Shown in pieces: positions 54,713 through 64,000 of a stretch of DNA of 64,000 nt. The stretch's first letter is position 1. Each line of letters opens with the position of its first letter. The stretch is from contig JBHGNT010000017.1 of the NCBI GenBank assembly GCA_043228905.1, positions 8,928,001 through 8,992,000 of the forward strand, read 5' to 3'. A model generated the notes under the pieces. That model ran no database searches and had not been told where the DNA came from. It saw only the letters and a program-made list of their open reading frames with translations. The stretch comes from Azolla caroliniana (lineage: Eukaryota > Polypodiophyta). The position numbers were made by a program, and so were the translations under genes.

Positions 54713-55223
54713 TACAAAGGCTGGGCCCGATCCATTTCCGGCTCATTCAGAGCCTTCGGCGTAGTGTGATTTCTGACACCTTCCGCTCAATTTGGCTTTG
54801 TCCGAATTGGCTCTCTTCTTCCAGCACTCGCTCTCCCTATGGCCTTCCTTGTTACAGTACCAACATTCCGGCTTCCGGCCCCGCTATGACTCCCCTCCCT
54901 TCCAGAGGGTTTGAAATTGCTTCCGGCATTTCGATTATGCCACACGTTTTACTCTTTTCAGCCGTCTCCATGGTGTGCCCATCCGGCTCGTCCACCACGA
55001 TCACGGGGCCTTCCTTCCTCTGGGTACAACATCCTGTCATCGAAGTGCATACTCGTCGATGCACCCGCGTGATTTTCGTCCACTAGCAACATTGACGGAA
55101 GTTCGAAGAATGAACGCGTAATCTCCCTTGTGTAGACCATCGTCTGGAATGCTCCAAACTTAGATGCTAACCCACCAAGACACACTTGCACCATTTTGTC
55201 CTCCTCGATGTTCACGTTGACGG
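54713..55223 (-). pseudogene. gag: Gag of copia F, C-terminal part
   Basis: NVNIEEDKMVQVCLGGL, FGAFQTMVYTREITRSFFEL and SMLLVDENHAGASTSM are typical copia gag. A zinc knuckle remnant C-Y-CN-GHRESECW-K lies near 54860-54820. The N-terminal half is missing beyond the G insertion. Confidence 0.75.
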
Positions 55224-55230
55224 TGTCATG

Positions 55231-55296
55231 ATATGGCAAGACTCGAACCCATGACCTTAGGCTACATGGGTCGAGCTCTTACCATTAGACTATGAA
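55231..55296 (-). other. Antisense tRNA-like module at the start of the G LTR
   Basis: Minus strand: TAGTCTAATGGTAAGAGC (box A-like), then GGTTCGAGTCT (box B-like). Stems are incomplete, so it is not called as a tRNA gene. Confidence 0.5.
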
Positions 55297-55429
55297 TTGT
55301 AATTTGTAGGATATTATTTTCATTTATGCTTTATCATAGAAAATTGATGTATATTCCAGATCTCTCTGGAACATTCTAGAAGCTTCAGGATTATTCCTAA
55401 AAACACTATAAAAGGAGGCACAAGGCATT

Positions 55430-55454
55430 GTGTTGAACAAAATTGGTTCAACAC
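55430..55454 (+). promoter_or_regulatory. Hairpin at predicted RNA start of G
   Basis: GTGTTGAAC, a 7-base loop and GTTCAACAC form a perfect 9-bp stem, 23 bases after the TATA box begins. Its 55443-55451 part (TTGGTTCAA) is the exact complement of TTGAACCAA just behind the LTR (55650-55658). Confidence 0.6.
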
Positions 55455-55647
55455 CAGTCTTAAGCCTCTTAGCCGATTTGTACTTATCTTTCATATAATA
55501 TAAGAGCTGTTGTCATCATCCTATCTCTCTCTCTCCTCTTCTCACTTCCTCTCTCTCGGGAATCTTACGCAGTCCCGTCCTCTTAGTACTAATAGTACTA
55601 CTCTTCTTAGTACTAATTCCATCTCTGCTTTAGTACTATTCCTAACA

Positions 55648-55661
55648 GTTTGAACCAAATT
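55648..55661 (+). promoter_or_regulatory. Putative self-priming site of G
   Basis: GTTTGAACCAAATT follows the LTR directly; it has no TGG start for a tRNA CCA end. Nine bases pair with the predicted 5' end of the RNA, as in Tf1-type self-priming. Confidence 0.5.
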
Positions 55662-55722
55662 TCCCTCTTTCCTCCAGCCTACTTGTCGTTCTCCCTCATC
55701 CTCCTACCCTTTTCCCTCTACT

Positions 55723-56760
55723 ATGGCTACTGTTAGCGCCCAATAATATCAATCCATTTTCTCCGAGTTACAGTGCCTAAAAGAAAAGTTTGTTGCCCTG
55801 GAACAAGAAAACCAACGGCTGATAGGGGATCTGCAACAAATCGCTCTAGAAAAGCAACAAACGCAGCAACAGCATGGGGAGTTAGCGTTACGGGTGCAAC
55901 AACTCGAAGCGGCATTGCAACAGCAAGGATCAAGTCCCCAAGGATTTCATAAAGAGCCGAAGATTGGACTTCCTGTGAAATTTGATGGATTGCGATCGCA
56001 ATTCAGGGGATTCCTTAATCAGGTACGATTAGTCCTCCAAATGCATCCTTCTCGATACCCCACTGATGCATCCCGAGTCGGCTTAATAGGCACGTTGCTT
56101 AGCGGCTCAGCCTTAGCATGGTTCGCTCCGCTTCTAGAAAAACAATCGCCCTTGCTTAATAACTTTGAAGATTTTATTAGTGAGTTCAAAGCCTGCTTTG
56201 GAGACACCGACAGCATCAGGACGGCGATCAACAAGATCCGACGATTGCGTCAAGGTGATCGTCCAGCCTCTGCCTACGCGGCGGATTTCCGCCTACTCGC
56301 TTCCGACATACCCTGGGATGATCAAGCACTAATGGAGCAGTTTCGCTATGGCCTGCGAAATGATGTCAAAGATCTACTTCTAACCTTCCCTGAAGAACCA
56401 AAGTCTCTTACGGTGGCAATCAGTCGAGCGGTCCGATGTGACAACCGCCTCTTCGAACGGCGTTTGGAACGTCAATTACAGATACCACGTGCTAGGCCGG
56501 AGCCCACTTACGCCGCAGTCGCGGCTAGACCGTTTGCACGAGACATACCTCAAGCAAATACTTCGACACCGATGGAGATCGATACCATGCGTCGACGCGG
56601 CCCGTTATCGGAAGAAGAAAAGCAACGACGACGTGCAAATCGATTATGTCTTTATTGCGGTGGACCAGGGCATATCGCAATCAATTGTCCCCATAGGCCA
56701 AGAAGACAGGTAAATCAAATTGTAGCCTGTACTAAAAACCCGAGTCAATTCTTCCCTTAG
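55723..56760 (+). pseudogene. gag: Gag of G
   Basis: ATG at 55723; codon 8 is a TAA (55744-55746), after which the frame is open to TAG at 56758-56760. A coiled-coil N-terminus (LKEKFVALEQENQRLIGDL, 55777 onward) precedes the capsid fold with KFDGLRSQFRGFLNQVRLVL, RVGLIGTLLSGSALAWFAPL and LLASDIPWDDQALMEQFRYG, as in sushi/PEG10-type gag. A CX2CX4HX4C knuckle CLYCGGPGHIAINC is at about 56647-56690. About 346 codons. One point mutation from intact. Confidence 0.85.
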
Positions 56761-57820
56761 GAGTGTCTGATAGTATTAATAGTACTAATAGAGTGTTTGA
56801 TAGTATTCATAGTACCAATAGCCCAAGTATCTCAAATAAATTTGAAATCCTTAGTCAATTAGATGAAGAGTTAAACGATTGAGTCCAGCCAAAATAGGAG
56901 CCGTTTGGTTGGACAACAACCCTAGATCTGTACAGCCCATTAGTGGTTCCATTCCTTCCAAGCAAGTTAGCAATGTGTTCCTAGCCCAAGTCATTGTTAG
57001 TACTAAAAGTACTCCCCCAGTACCCGTCCTAGCACTTTTAGATTCCGGAGCTAATTCTTGTTTCATGGATCGAAATTTTGCCCAAGATTCTCAGATATCC
57101 TTAAGAAAACTTCCTTGTCCCGCATCTGTAGTAGTCATTGATGGTTGTCCCATTGCTTCCGGGAATATTGTAGAAGAATCAGAACCCATTCAAGTTGTCC
57201 TAGGTAGTTTTGTGTGTGTAATATCATTTAATATAATTAGTAGTCCAGAGCATCCCATTGTCCTAGGATTACCTTGGTTTGAATTACATAATCCAGCCAT
57301 AGATTGGAGAACAGGAAAAGTCCGATATCGACCACCCCAAGAATCAACTCACCAAGTTTCGACCATTTCACTCCATCAACTACGCGAAGAAGGACCCAAG
57401 GAGGCAATGTTCCTATTTGCAATATCAGTACACCCTTCCAGCACTATTAAGAAGGACTCCTCAGTACAACTTCCAACAAAATATCATCCTTATGCCGATG
57501 TATTTGAAAAGGTAAAAGCCGGTACCCTTCCTCATCACCGTCCCTATGACTGTCCCATCGATTTACAACCAGGAACCGAGCCACCATGGGGACCAATTTA
57601 CAACTTGTCACCCACCGAGTTAGAAGTCCTTCGAGCCTACATAGAGGAGAACTTGGCAAGCGGGTTCATCCGCCATTCGAAATCTCCGGCCTGTGCACCC
57701 ATCTTCTTTGTCAAGAAGAAAGATGGCTCACTTCGTCTTGTCGTTGATTACCGCGGATTGAATAAAGTCACCATCCGGAATAGGTATGCACTTCCTCTTA
57801 TATCAAGTCTTTTAGAGTGA
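56761..57820 (+). pseudogene. pol: Protease and RT start of G
   Basis: After gag a short Ser/Asn-rich link reads in the -1 frame to 56880, then shifts again. The open frame from 56879 has the protease [15 protein letters not shown] (near 57030) and [16 protein letters not shown], then RT entry [43 protein letters not shown] and [16 protein letters not shown]. It stops at TGA 57818-57820, in a position that normally has arginine. Confidence 0.85.
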
Positions 57821-59832
57821 GTTAATGGTGCCAAGTTTTTTACTAAAATCGACCTATGAGGAGCGCATAACCTCGTGCGGATCCGACCGGGAGATGAGTG
57901 GAAGACCGCCTTTCGCACACGGTATGGGCATTTCGAGTATACTGTTATGCCGTTTGGCCTAACCAATGCACCCACAGTCTTCCTACACATGGCAAATGAT
58001 ATATTCAGAGACCTCTTGGATATCTGTTTGATCATTTATCTGGATGATCTATTGATTTATTTGAAGACCCAGGAAGAGCACGATTCTCATGTACTATTAG
58101 TACTAAAGCGACTCCGCGAGAATGGTCTTTATGCCAAGCTAGAAAAATGTAGCTTTGACTGCAAGCAAGTGGAATTTCTAGGCTACGTCATCTCCTCAAA
58201 GGGCATCGCCATGGATCCAGCTAAAATCCAAACTGTACTAGAGTGGCAAATTCCACGGTCGGTACGAGATGTACAATGTTTTCTAGGTTTTGCTACCTTC
58301 TACCGTAAGTTTATACAGGATTACTCGAAGATTATTTTACCTCTCACACAACTTACGAAGAAGGGCCAAGCATTTCTTTGGTCCATAGAAGCAGATATGG
58401 CTTTTCGGCATCTTAAGAAAGCCTTTACATCAGCACCGATTCTAGGTCATGTGGATACAAGCAAACCATTCATCATGGAGGCCGACGCATCAGATTTCGC
58501 CCTCGGTAGCATCCTTTCTCAACAAGGCGATAAAGAAGATTTGCATCCGGTGGCTTTCCATTCGCGCAAATTTGATGTCGCAGAAATCAACTACGAAATA
58601 CATGACAAGGAGTTATTAGCCATCGTGGATTCATTTGTACAATGGCGGCATTTCTTAGAGGGCTCTCCACATCAGGTCATTGTCTTTAGTGATCATAAAA
58701 ATCTTGCTTATTTTCAGAACGCTCGCGTACTAAATCGACGGCAAGCTCGGTGGGCACAATTCCTCACGCGTTTCGACTTCAAAATCACATATCGACTGGG
58801 GAAGCAGCAAGGAAAAGCAGATGCACTATCACGGAGTTCATATCTTGCACCTCGTCTTGGTGACGCAACATTTGATAATCAAAAGCAAGTAATCTTGGGA
58901 CCAACACGATTGCACACGACGCGGATTTTTCACACCCCGATGGATTCACGGATTACCGATGACATACGTGCAACCTTGAAGACGGATAGATTTGCTCAAG
59001 ACATCCTGGCGCACATTGATACTTCTTGGGCATCCTGTTCTCAGTCTCAACAACCAGGTATTGACTACCGACAATTCGAATATCATGATGGTTTGTTATT
59101 CTTTAAAAAGCGCGTATATGTCCCCGATTGCTCCTGTCGCCTTCTAATCGTCCAACATTGTCACGACACCCATACGGCGGGACATTTCGGTAGTACTAAG
59201 ACGTTGGAGCTAGTGCAGCGATCTTTTTGGTGGCCCCACATGCGCCATTTTGTTGACGACTACGTTTGGACCTGTGATGCTTGCTGCCGAGCAAAGATGC
59301 CACAACACCATCCATATGGCTTGCTGGAACCCTTACCGATTCCAAGTAAGCCATGGCAGTCTATTTGTCTTGATTTTATCACAGATCTGCCGGTCTCGAA
59401 GGGGTTCGATGCTATCCTAACCGTCGTCGATCGATATACGAAGATGGCACATTTTGTGCCATGTACTAAAGCCATCACTAGCGAGGAAACCGCCGCTCTT
59501 GTTATGCGTGAGGTATTTCGGCATCATGGCCTCCCAGACAGTATTATCAGTGACCGAGGCCCGCAATTTGTCTCCAAATTTTGGCAGCATCTCTTCAAGA
59601 TGCTCAAGGTCTCCTGCAACCTCTCCTCCGGCTACCATCCTCAAACCAACGGGCAGGCGGAACGAACAAACCAAACGCTGGAGCAATATCTCCGGTGTTT
59701 CCAGAGTTATCAACAGGACGATTGGGCCGAGATTCTCCACTTTGCGGAGGTTGCGTATAATAATGCTATTCACTCCTCGACTCGGGTCTCCCCATTTTTC
59801 GCTTATACCGGTTTCCATCCTCGCTGGTCGGT
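57821..59832 (+). pseudogene. pol: RT, RNase H and integrase of G
   Basis: Same frame as the preceding block. A second TGA (57857-57859) replaces Arg in the DL-GAHN motif, then all is open for over 650 codons: YGHFEYTVMPFGLTNAP, catalytic YLDD near 58037, the RNase H with MEADASDFALGSIL, ELLAIVDSF and KADALSRSSY, the integrase zinc domain HDTHTAGHFGSTKTLELV plus CDACCRAK, and the core CLDFITDLP, SDRGPQFVSKFW and QTNGQAERTNQTLEQYL with all three acidic residues. It ends at AYTGFHPRW, without the C-terminal integrase part. The reading runs on 20 codons into H. Confidence 0.9.
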
Positions 59833-60441
59833 GGGTACTCGCATGAGCAGAAAGGGTATAAGTGTTATAACCCCCGGACTAAACAAGCACGAGTAAGTCG
59901 AGATGTCGAGTTTGATGAGCCGGCATCATGGTACTCCCTACCGACTCCAATTCTCGACGAAGACCCGATTCCGGGAGATGAGGCTAGTGAGCCCAAGGAG
60001 GTCTAGGAAGAAGATGAAGACTTTGACACTCTAAAAGAGAGTCCGATCTCATTCCAGCTAAGTGAGCCAAATGAGCAGCTGGGTCGGGATGACCAGTCGG
60101 ATGAAGAACTAGCGAGTAGTGGAGACACTGCGGTGCTCTCCCCGCACAAGGAACCGAGGAGACGGTTCACGCGCAAAGAGAAGGGAAAGAAGAAGATGCT
60201 AGAATACAATACTAGTAGTGAAGGGTTGGATCAGAGTGAATCTGACCCCGGAAAGGGAGAAGGCAGATCTTTAGAAAGGATGTCTGAACCAGCCAAGAAG
60301 GGCCTCAAACTGGCTAACAAAAAGTTACGCCGATCAACCTGTCAAAAGAAAACCATCATGAGGTACGGGTACAATGAGTATATGGCGCATCACTATGCGT
60401 ACATGACTAAGGTGGCGGAAGTTCGTAAGCCGGAGAGCTAG
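59833..60441 (+). pseudogene. pol: Copia H integrase end and acidic linker
   Basis: GYKCYNPRTKQARVSRDVEF is the copia integrase/linker junction. A Glu/Asp/Ser-rich linker follows, with a TAG at 60004-60006, then KEKGKKKMLEYNTSSEG and MRYGYNEYMAHHYAYMTKVAEV; TAG at 60439 ends it. In H the linker is much better kept than in F. Confidence 0.75.
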
Positions 60442-61500
60442 ATAGAAGCAGTGAAAGATGCAAATTGGCATGTTGCTATGGAGGAAGAAATGCAGGTACT
60501 AGATGTGAACAACACATGGGACCTAGTTGACCCACCCCGACAGTGCAAACCAATCGGTTGCAAGTCGGTGTACAAGGTAAAGTACAATGCCAATGGTTCG
60601 GTCAACCGGTACAAGGCCCGGTTAGTGGCGAAGGGATACGCACAGACCCATGGAATCGACTACGACGAGACCTTCGCTCTGGTAGCGAAGATGACGACGG
60701 TTCGTGTGGTACTGGCAGTTGTTGCAGCAAGGGGATGGTATCCTCACCAAATGAATGTGAAGAATGCAGTTTTTCAAGGTGATCTTGAAATGGGTGTATA
60801 TGATCCAACCCCCCGGTTTCGAATCGGAGATGAACAAGTCGGCAGTCTGCTGACTCAAGAAGTCATTTTACGGTCTGAAACAAGCCCTCGGAGGTTGGAA
60901 TGCGAAGATCATGCACTGATTGCGTAAGATGGGTTTTGTGTCCTCTAAATCTGACTCTTCATTGCTCATTTGGAACGGTCCGGACGGTCCGGTTTCCATC
61001 TTGCTTTATGTAGATGATTTAGTCATCACCGGACCCGAACTTGATGAAGTCGGCAAAGTGGAGTCCAGTTGTCAGACGCATTTGAAATGAAGGACCTGGG
61101 GGACCTTCATTATTTTCTTCGGATCGAGGTGATCCGGACCCCCAATGGCATATTGCTCTCACAACACCATTATGTGTTGAATATGTTGTACAAGTTCTGC
61201 ATGACGGAATGCTGATCAATCTCTACACCCCTAGACCGGAACCTGAAGCTACGTCCCGACTCTGGCCCGGCCTGCGATGAGAAACTGTTCCGAAAAATTG
61301 TCGGAAGCCTCATATACTTGACAATCACTCGACCTAACATTAGTTACCCCGTCAAAGTATTCAGCCAGTTCATGCAAATGCCGACCGTCGAGCAACTTTA
61401 ATGCATACATCGGATACTCCGGTATGTTAGCGACACGAAGGACCGAGGACTATTATACCAACACGATATAGCTGGGAAGCTAGTCGGCTATACCAATGCC
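60442..61500 (+). pseudogene. pol: Reverse transcriptase of copia H
   Basis: Open frame 60451-60927: [60 protein letters not shown] and NVKNAVFQGDLEMGVY. A frameshift near 60810 damages LYGLKQ. The catalytic YVDD is intact at 61007-61018, followed by frameshifted MKDLGDLHYFLRIEVI, then VGSLIYLTITRPNISY near 61310. Not functional as it stands. Confidence 0.8.
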
Positions 61501-61914
61501 GACTGGGCTGGTGATGCATCGGATTGTCGATCCACCTCCGGTTATATGTTTTCTCTTGGTAGCACGATTGTTGCGTGGAGCAGCCAACAGTGGCTCTGTC
61601 GTGCACTGAGGCTGAATATTGGGGCGCTACCATTGCCACCTATGAAACCATCTGGCTTCGGCGACTGTTGCAAGACCTCCAGATCGAGGTGCCGACCCCA
61701 ATCCTGATCTACTGCGACAACTTAAGCAGCATACAGCTCGCCAAGAATCCCGTATTTCATGCTCAGACAAAGCACATAGAAGTGCATTATTACTTTGTTC
61801 GTGAGCGGATCTTGAGTGGTGAGGTTGAACTTCGTTACGTTTGCACAAATTGGCAGGTTGCCGACATCTTCACCAATTTGCTTGGATCGGACAAGTTGCT
61901 CGGCATTCAACATC
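61501..61914 (+). pseudogene. pol: RNase H of copia H
   Basis: DWAGDASDCRSTSGYMFSLGS near 61500, TVALSCTEAEYWGATIATYE, PILIYCDNLSSIQLAKNPVF, VHYYFVRERILSGEVELRYV and QVADIFTNLLGSDKLLG. Complete in order, with a frame break near 61590. Confidence 0.8.
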
Positions 61915-62549
61915 TCGACGTGTCGCACTTGAGGGAGAGGATAGGAACAAGAACGGGAACAGATGGCATCGGACAAGGAGCCGGAGAGGAAGAAAGAATC
62001 AAGGGGGGAGATAAGCAGAAAAAGGAAGCTGGGTCGACCGAACGAGTTGGCACATCTGAACAAGTCGGAGCAAGCAGCAACGACGGCAGAGTCAAGAAGG
62101 ATAGAGCCAACTGGAAGAAGGCCAAGACCCCGACATGGTCCGATGTGGTGAAGGGCCTAAAAACGGAAGACGAGTTGCAGACTACCAACCTGGACAAGAA
62201 CTGGAACAAATCAAAGACACCCGATTCGATTCAATAGATGGATTCGGAAGAGCCGGATCAACTAAAGGTCATGTGGACTAAGAGGCCGCGGAAGTCAACA
62301 CCAACACGAAGGAACTGACAGACCGACAAGCACCGGAGTCAGGGTAGCGAAGGAGCTGACATGGGCTTGCTGAGTAGACAAGCCAACCAAGGAGGTCGAG
62401 GTGTGTGGAACTGGATGGATCGTAGGAAGTGGAACCGGACCGGACAAGGTGCGCGAGCAAGGCGAGCGAGCGAGAGGAGTCTGAGAGGAGAACCGGCTAC
62501 TGCCGAAACTGACACCACGATCTGACCTCAAATTAAGCTTGAGGGGGGG
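61915..62549 (+). pseudogene. C-terminal extension of copia H
   Basis: After RNase H the frame stays open to 62237: a highly charged segment, then TPTWSDVVKGLKTEDELQTT and, past a TAG at 62235, MDSEEPDQLKVMWTKR and an Arg/Gly-rich tail to the polypurine run GAGGGGGGG. E and F carry matching segments. No known domain; a basic, possibly nucleic-acid-binding tail is an inference. Confidence 0.6.
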
Positions 62550-63005
62550 TGTTGAGCGAGCATGCTCAACCAGATCTGGATCGGCTGAATAAGCCAGAGC
62601 CGGATCAGTAACCGGAACAGAGAGCCGGATCGGAGAACTCGATCGATGTCCAGATGATATCCGGAACTAGGAGCCGTATCGGAGACCCAGATCGGATTGA
62701 AACCGGTAGGCCGTTAGAGGCCTACAGATCCAACCTAGTATGTAGGCATATTTTTGGGAGTCAGTGATAGTCTCTGATGTGAGCATTGAAGTACATGTCA
62801 GTACTTCTGTCAGTCCTTTATGGACTGGTATAAAAGTGCTCTCTAAGCACATTCTAGGTATAGAATATTGAGAGTATTTTTTGAATAGAGTTTACATTCT
62901 CCCTCCCTCCCTCTCTCTCTCTCTCTCTCCTATGTACGCGTACTCTCTCTGTGTATTAACCTTTCTTCTCATCCTCTGTTACTATCCGGCTGAGCTGATT
63001 TGTCA
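62550..63005 (+). repeat. 3' LTR of copia H
   Basis: Starts TGTTGAGCGAGC; TATAAAAG at 62829-62836; a CT/CCCT microsatellite at 62898-62928. Aligned with the E LTR; right end at TTTGTCA is approximate. Confidence 0.75.
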
Positions 63006-63173
63006 AACGGTTCCGCACGTTTACTTTCACAACCCCGAGGGTACGGTAGAATCCACGTTCACAAAGGAAAGCAGAATCCGGCAGGAAGCCCTATTGCCAC
63101 CGAATAAAACTAGTGTTACAAAGTCTCACAAACAGCCCCATCCCTATAGCAACAACAGCCCCGTCGCAACCAA

Positions 63174-64000
63174 CATGGCTTTCTCGTATCCCCATTTCAA
63201 TGGCGAAACCAACGTTGAGAGCCACATTTGGTCATTCCTCAACGTTTGGAATGGTAATCACATGGCACAATGACTTCTGGAAATGGAAGTGCACACATAG
63301 AAGATTGCAGAGTTCGGAATAACCTTAGATGGTCGCGTTGCCCGTTTGTATTCCCAGCTCAATATCACGTCATTTGCGACGTTCGACCAGCTTCACTCGT
63401 CATTTTTGCGATTCTTCCATCGAAGTGTCCCTCAGCGCGAGTTTATCGGCCATTTTTATACCATCAAGCAGTCTCCAAAGGAATCCATGGTGGATTTCAG
63501 ACTGTGATTTCAGAGCCTACGACGACAGCTCACACGCATTCCATCGGAGGATGAGGCTAATGACACATTTTTGGCAGCGATACGACGACCTCTCAGGACT
63601 ACGCTGACAACGCAAGGTATGCAGGGAGAAACAATGGATATGGTTATCGAGCAGGTGTTACAGCTTGAATTAGAAGATGAGGATGAAGGACTATCCATGG
63701 CATCGTCCGACAAGCATTGCCCCAGGATGAGGAGTATCAATTCCGCCAGGAAATTCAATGCACAATCTGCCTGAACTCAGGGCACTCGGCGGTGGATTGT
63801 AACATATGGATACATTGCCCCATCTACCATTCACAGGCACATACGGTGGACCAGTGTGAATATAACACCCTGAACAAGCCCACGCCGATAGTTCGTCATA
63901 TGGAACCACAGCGGCAGCACCGCTATGATGACCAAGGAAGGTAGGAGGATTGTTACCAAATGCAGAACGAAACCAGCATACAAAAAAGCTGTACCATCAC
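63174..64000 (+). pseudogene. gag: Gag of gypsy I (D family), runs off right edge
   Basis: ATG at 63174: MAFSYPHFNGETNVESHIWS, then TGA at 63271, TAG at 63298 and TGA at 63502 in frame, with KIAEFGITLDGRVARLYSQL, FLRFFHRSVPQREFIGHFY and FQSLRRQLTRIPSEDEANDTFL between. A frameshift near 63715 leads to the paired zinc knuckles CTICLNSGHSAVDC and CPIYHSQAHTVDQC (one cysteine replaced by Tyr). Same gag type as D and J. It may be the continuation of P (49981-50619). The bases at 63006-63173 would be its leader. Confidence 0.8.

Larger units (their letters stand above)
50620..55223 (-). mobile_element. Copia element F, 5' end removed by G
   Basis: Minus-strand copia with gag, protease, integrase, RT, RNase H, C-terminal extension and a 3' LTR at 50620-50955. 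Its gag starts abruptly at 55223 where the LTR of G begins, so G inserted there. Same coding family as E and H, although the F LTR is clearly different from theirs. Confidence 0.85.
55224..55647 (+). repeat. 5' LTR of G
   Basis: TGTCATGATATGG to ATTCCTAACA, 424 bp. The start lies exactly where gag of F is interrupted. TATAAAAGG is at 55407-55415. An antisense tRNA-like module occupies 55231-55296. Confidence 0.75.
55224..59832 (+). mobile_element. Gypsy element G, Tf1/sushi-like, 3' end lost
   Basis: 5' LTR (55224-55647), unusual primer region, gag with zinc knuckle, protease, RT, RNase H and integrase. It ends inside integrase at about 59832, where copia H begins. The gag and pol resemble the Tf1/sushi group of gypsy elements known from fungi and animals (established family; assignment is mine by eye). 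Two in-frame TGA stops and a gag/pol frame break make the copy inactive. Confidence 0.85.
59833..63005 (+). mobile_element. Copia element H, 5' end lost
   Basis: Begins within the end of the integrase region (YSHEQKGYKCYNPRTKQARV), directly after G. RT, RNase H, C-terminal extension, polypurine tract and 3' LTR follow. Same family as E and F. Stops and frameshifts are moderate. Confidence 0.85.

Noticed and set aside
56745-56765. Programmed frameshift at the gag-pol junction of G (contains CTTAGGA)
   Set aside because: The link downstream is in the -1 frame and is itself followed by another frame change, and the bases do not form a standard -1 slippery site; ordinary mutation is simpler.

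Overview
The window looks like a block of transposable-element heterochromatin from a large land-plant genome. Nearly all recognisable coding sequence belongs to LTR retrotransposons of the Ty1/copia and Ty3/gypsy orders, on both strands and nested up to four deep. Several plus- and minus-strand copia copies use the initiator-tRNA-Met type primer site common in plants, and nonsense mutations are often CGA to TGA, as expected from cytosine methylation. No host gene, rRNA, CRISPR array or convincing tRNA gene was found. Some gypsy families (double zinc-knuckle gag, DHG protease, Tf1/sushi-like gag) remind me of elements from bryophytes and fungi, so a moss or other early land plant is a low-confidence guess. 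Element names A to P below are mine.

Left part (1-23255). Gypsy A (minus, 1-4626, running off the left edge) sits inside gypsy B (plus, 4627-7614, pol and 3' LTR of a related family). B abuts a minus-strand fragment of a D-family LTR (7615-7868). Copia E (plus) follows and is split by a gypsy copy, D (9704-22352, AAAAA target duplication). D in turn is split inside its RNase H by C (14228-17679), a very young non-autonomous element with two identical 702-bp LTRs and one intact gag-like ORF. D carries about 3 kb of extra coding sequence after integrase, ending in a coiled-coil region.

Middle (23256-41665). An AT-rich stretch with no gene (23256-26949) is followed by a relict minus-strand gag (about 26950-28060) and a degenerate short repeat. 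Gypsy J (about 28593-41458) has LTRs, a gag and a coiled-coil ORF but no pol. It has been split by copia L (minus, with a 1-kb LTR containing a 320-bp tandem duplication) and by copia K (plus, complete, GGCCG target duplication).

Right part (41666-64000). Copia M (minus) has lost gag and contains N, a shortened chromovirus with an integrase chromodomain. After an AT-rich gap there is a fragment of copia O, cut by the LTR of P (D family). Inside P lie copia F (minus), gypsy G (plus, Tf1/sushi-like and possibly self-priming) and copia H (plus). The gag at the right edge (I) may be the other half of P.

Functionally the genes are gag (capsid, RNA binding), protease, integrase, reverse transcriptase and RNase H. 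Only C has an intact ORF, and it would depend on pol proteins from a relative such as B. The features of most interest are the gag-only element C, the pol-less J with its coiled-coil ORF, the extra ORFs of D, the conserved C-terminal extension of the E/F/H copia family, and the apparent self-priming site of G.
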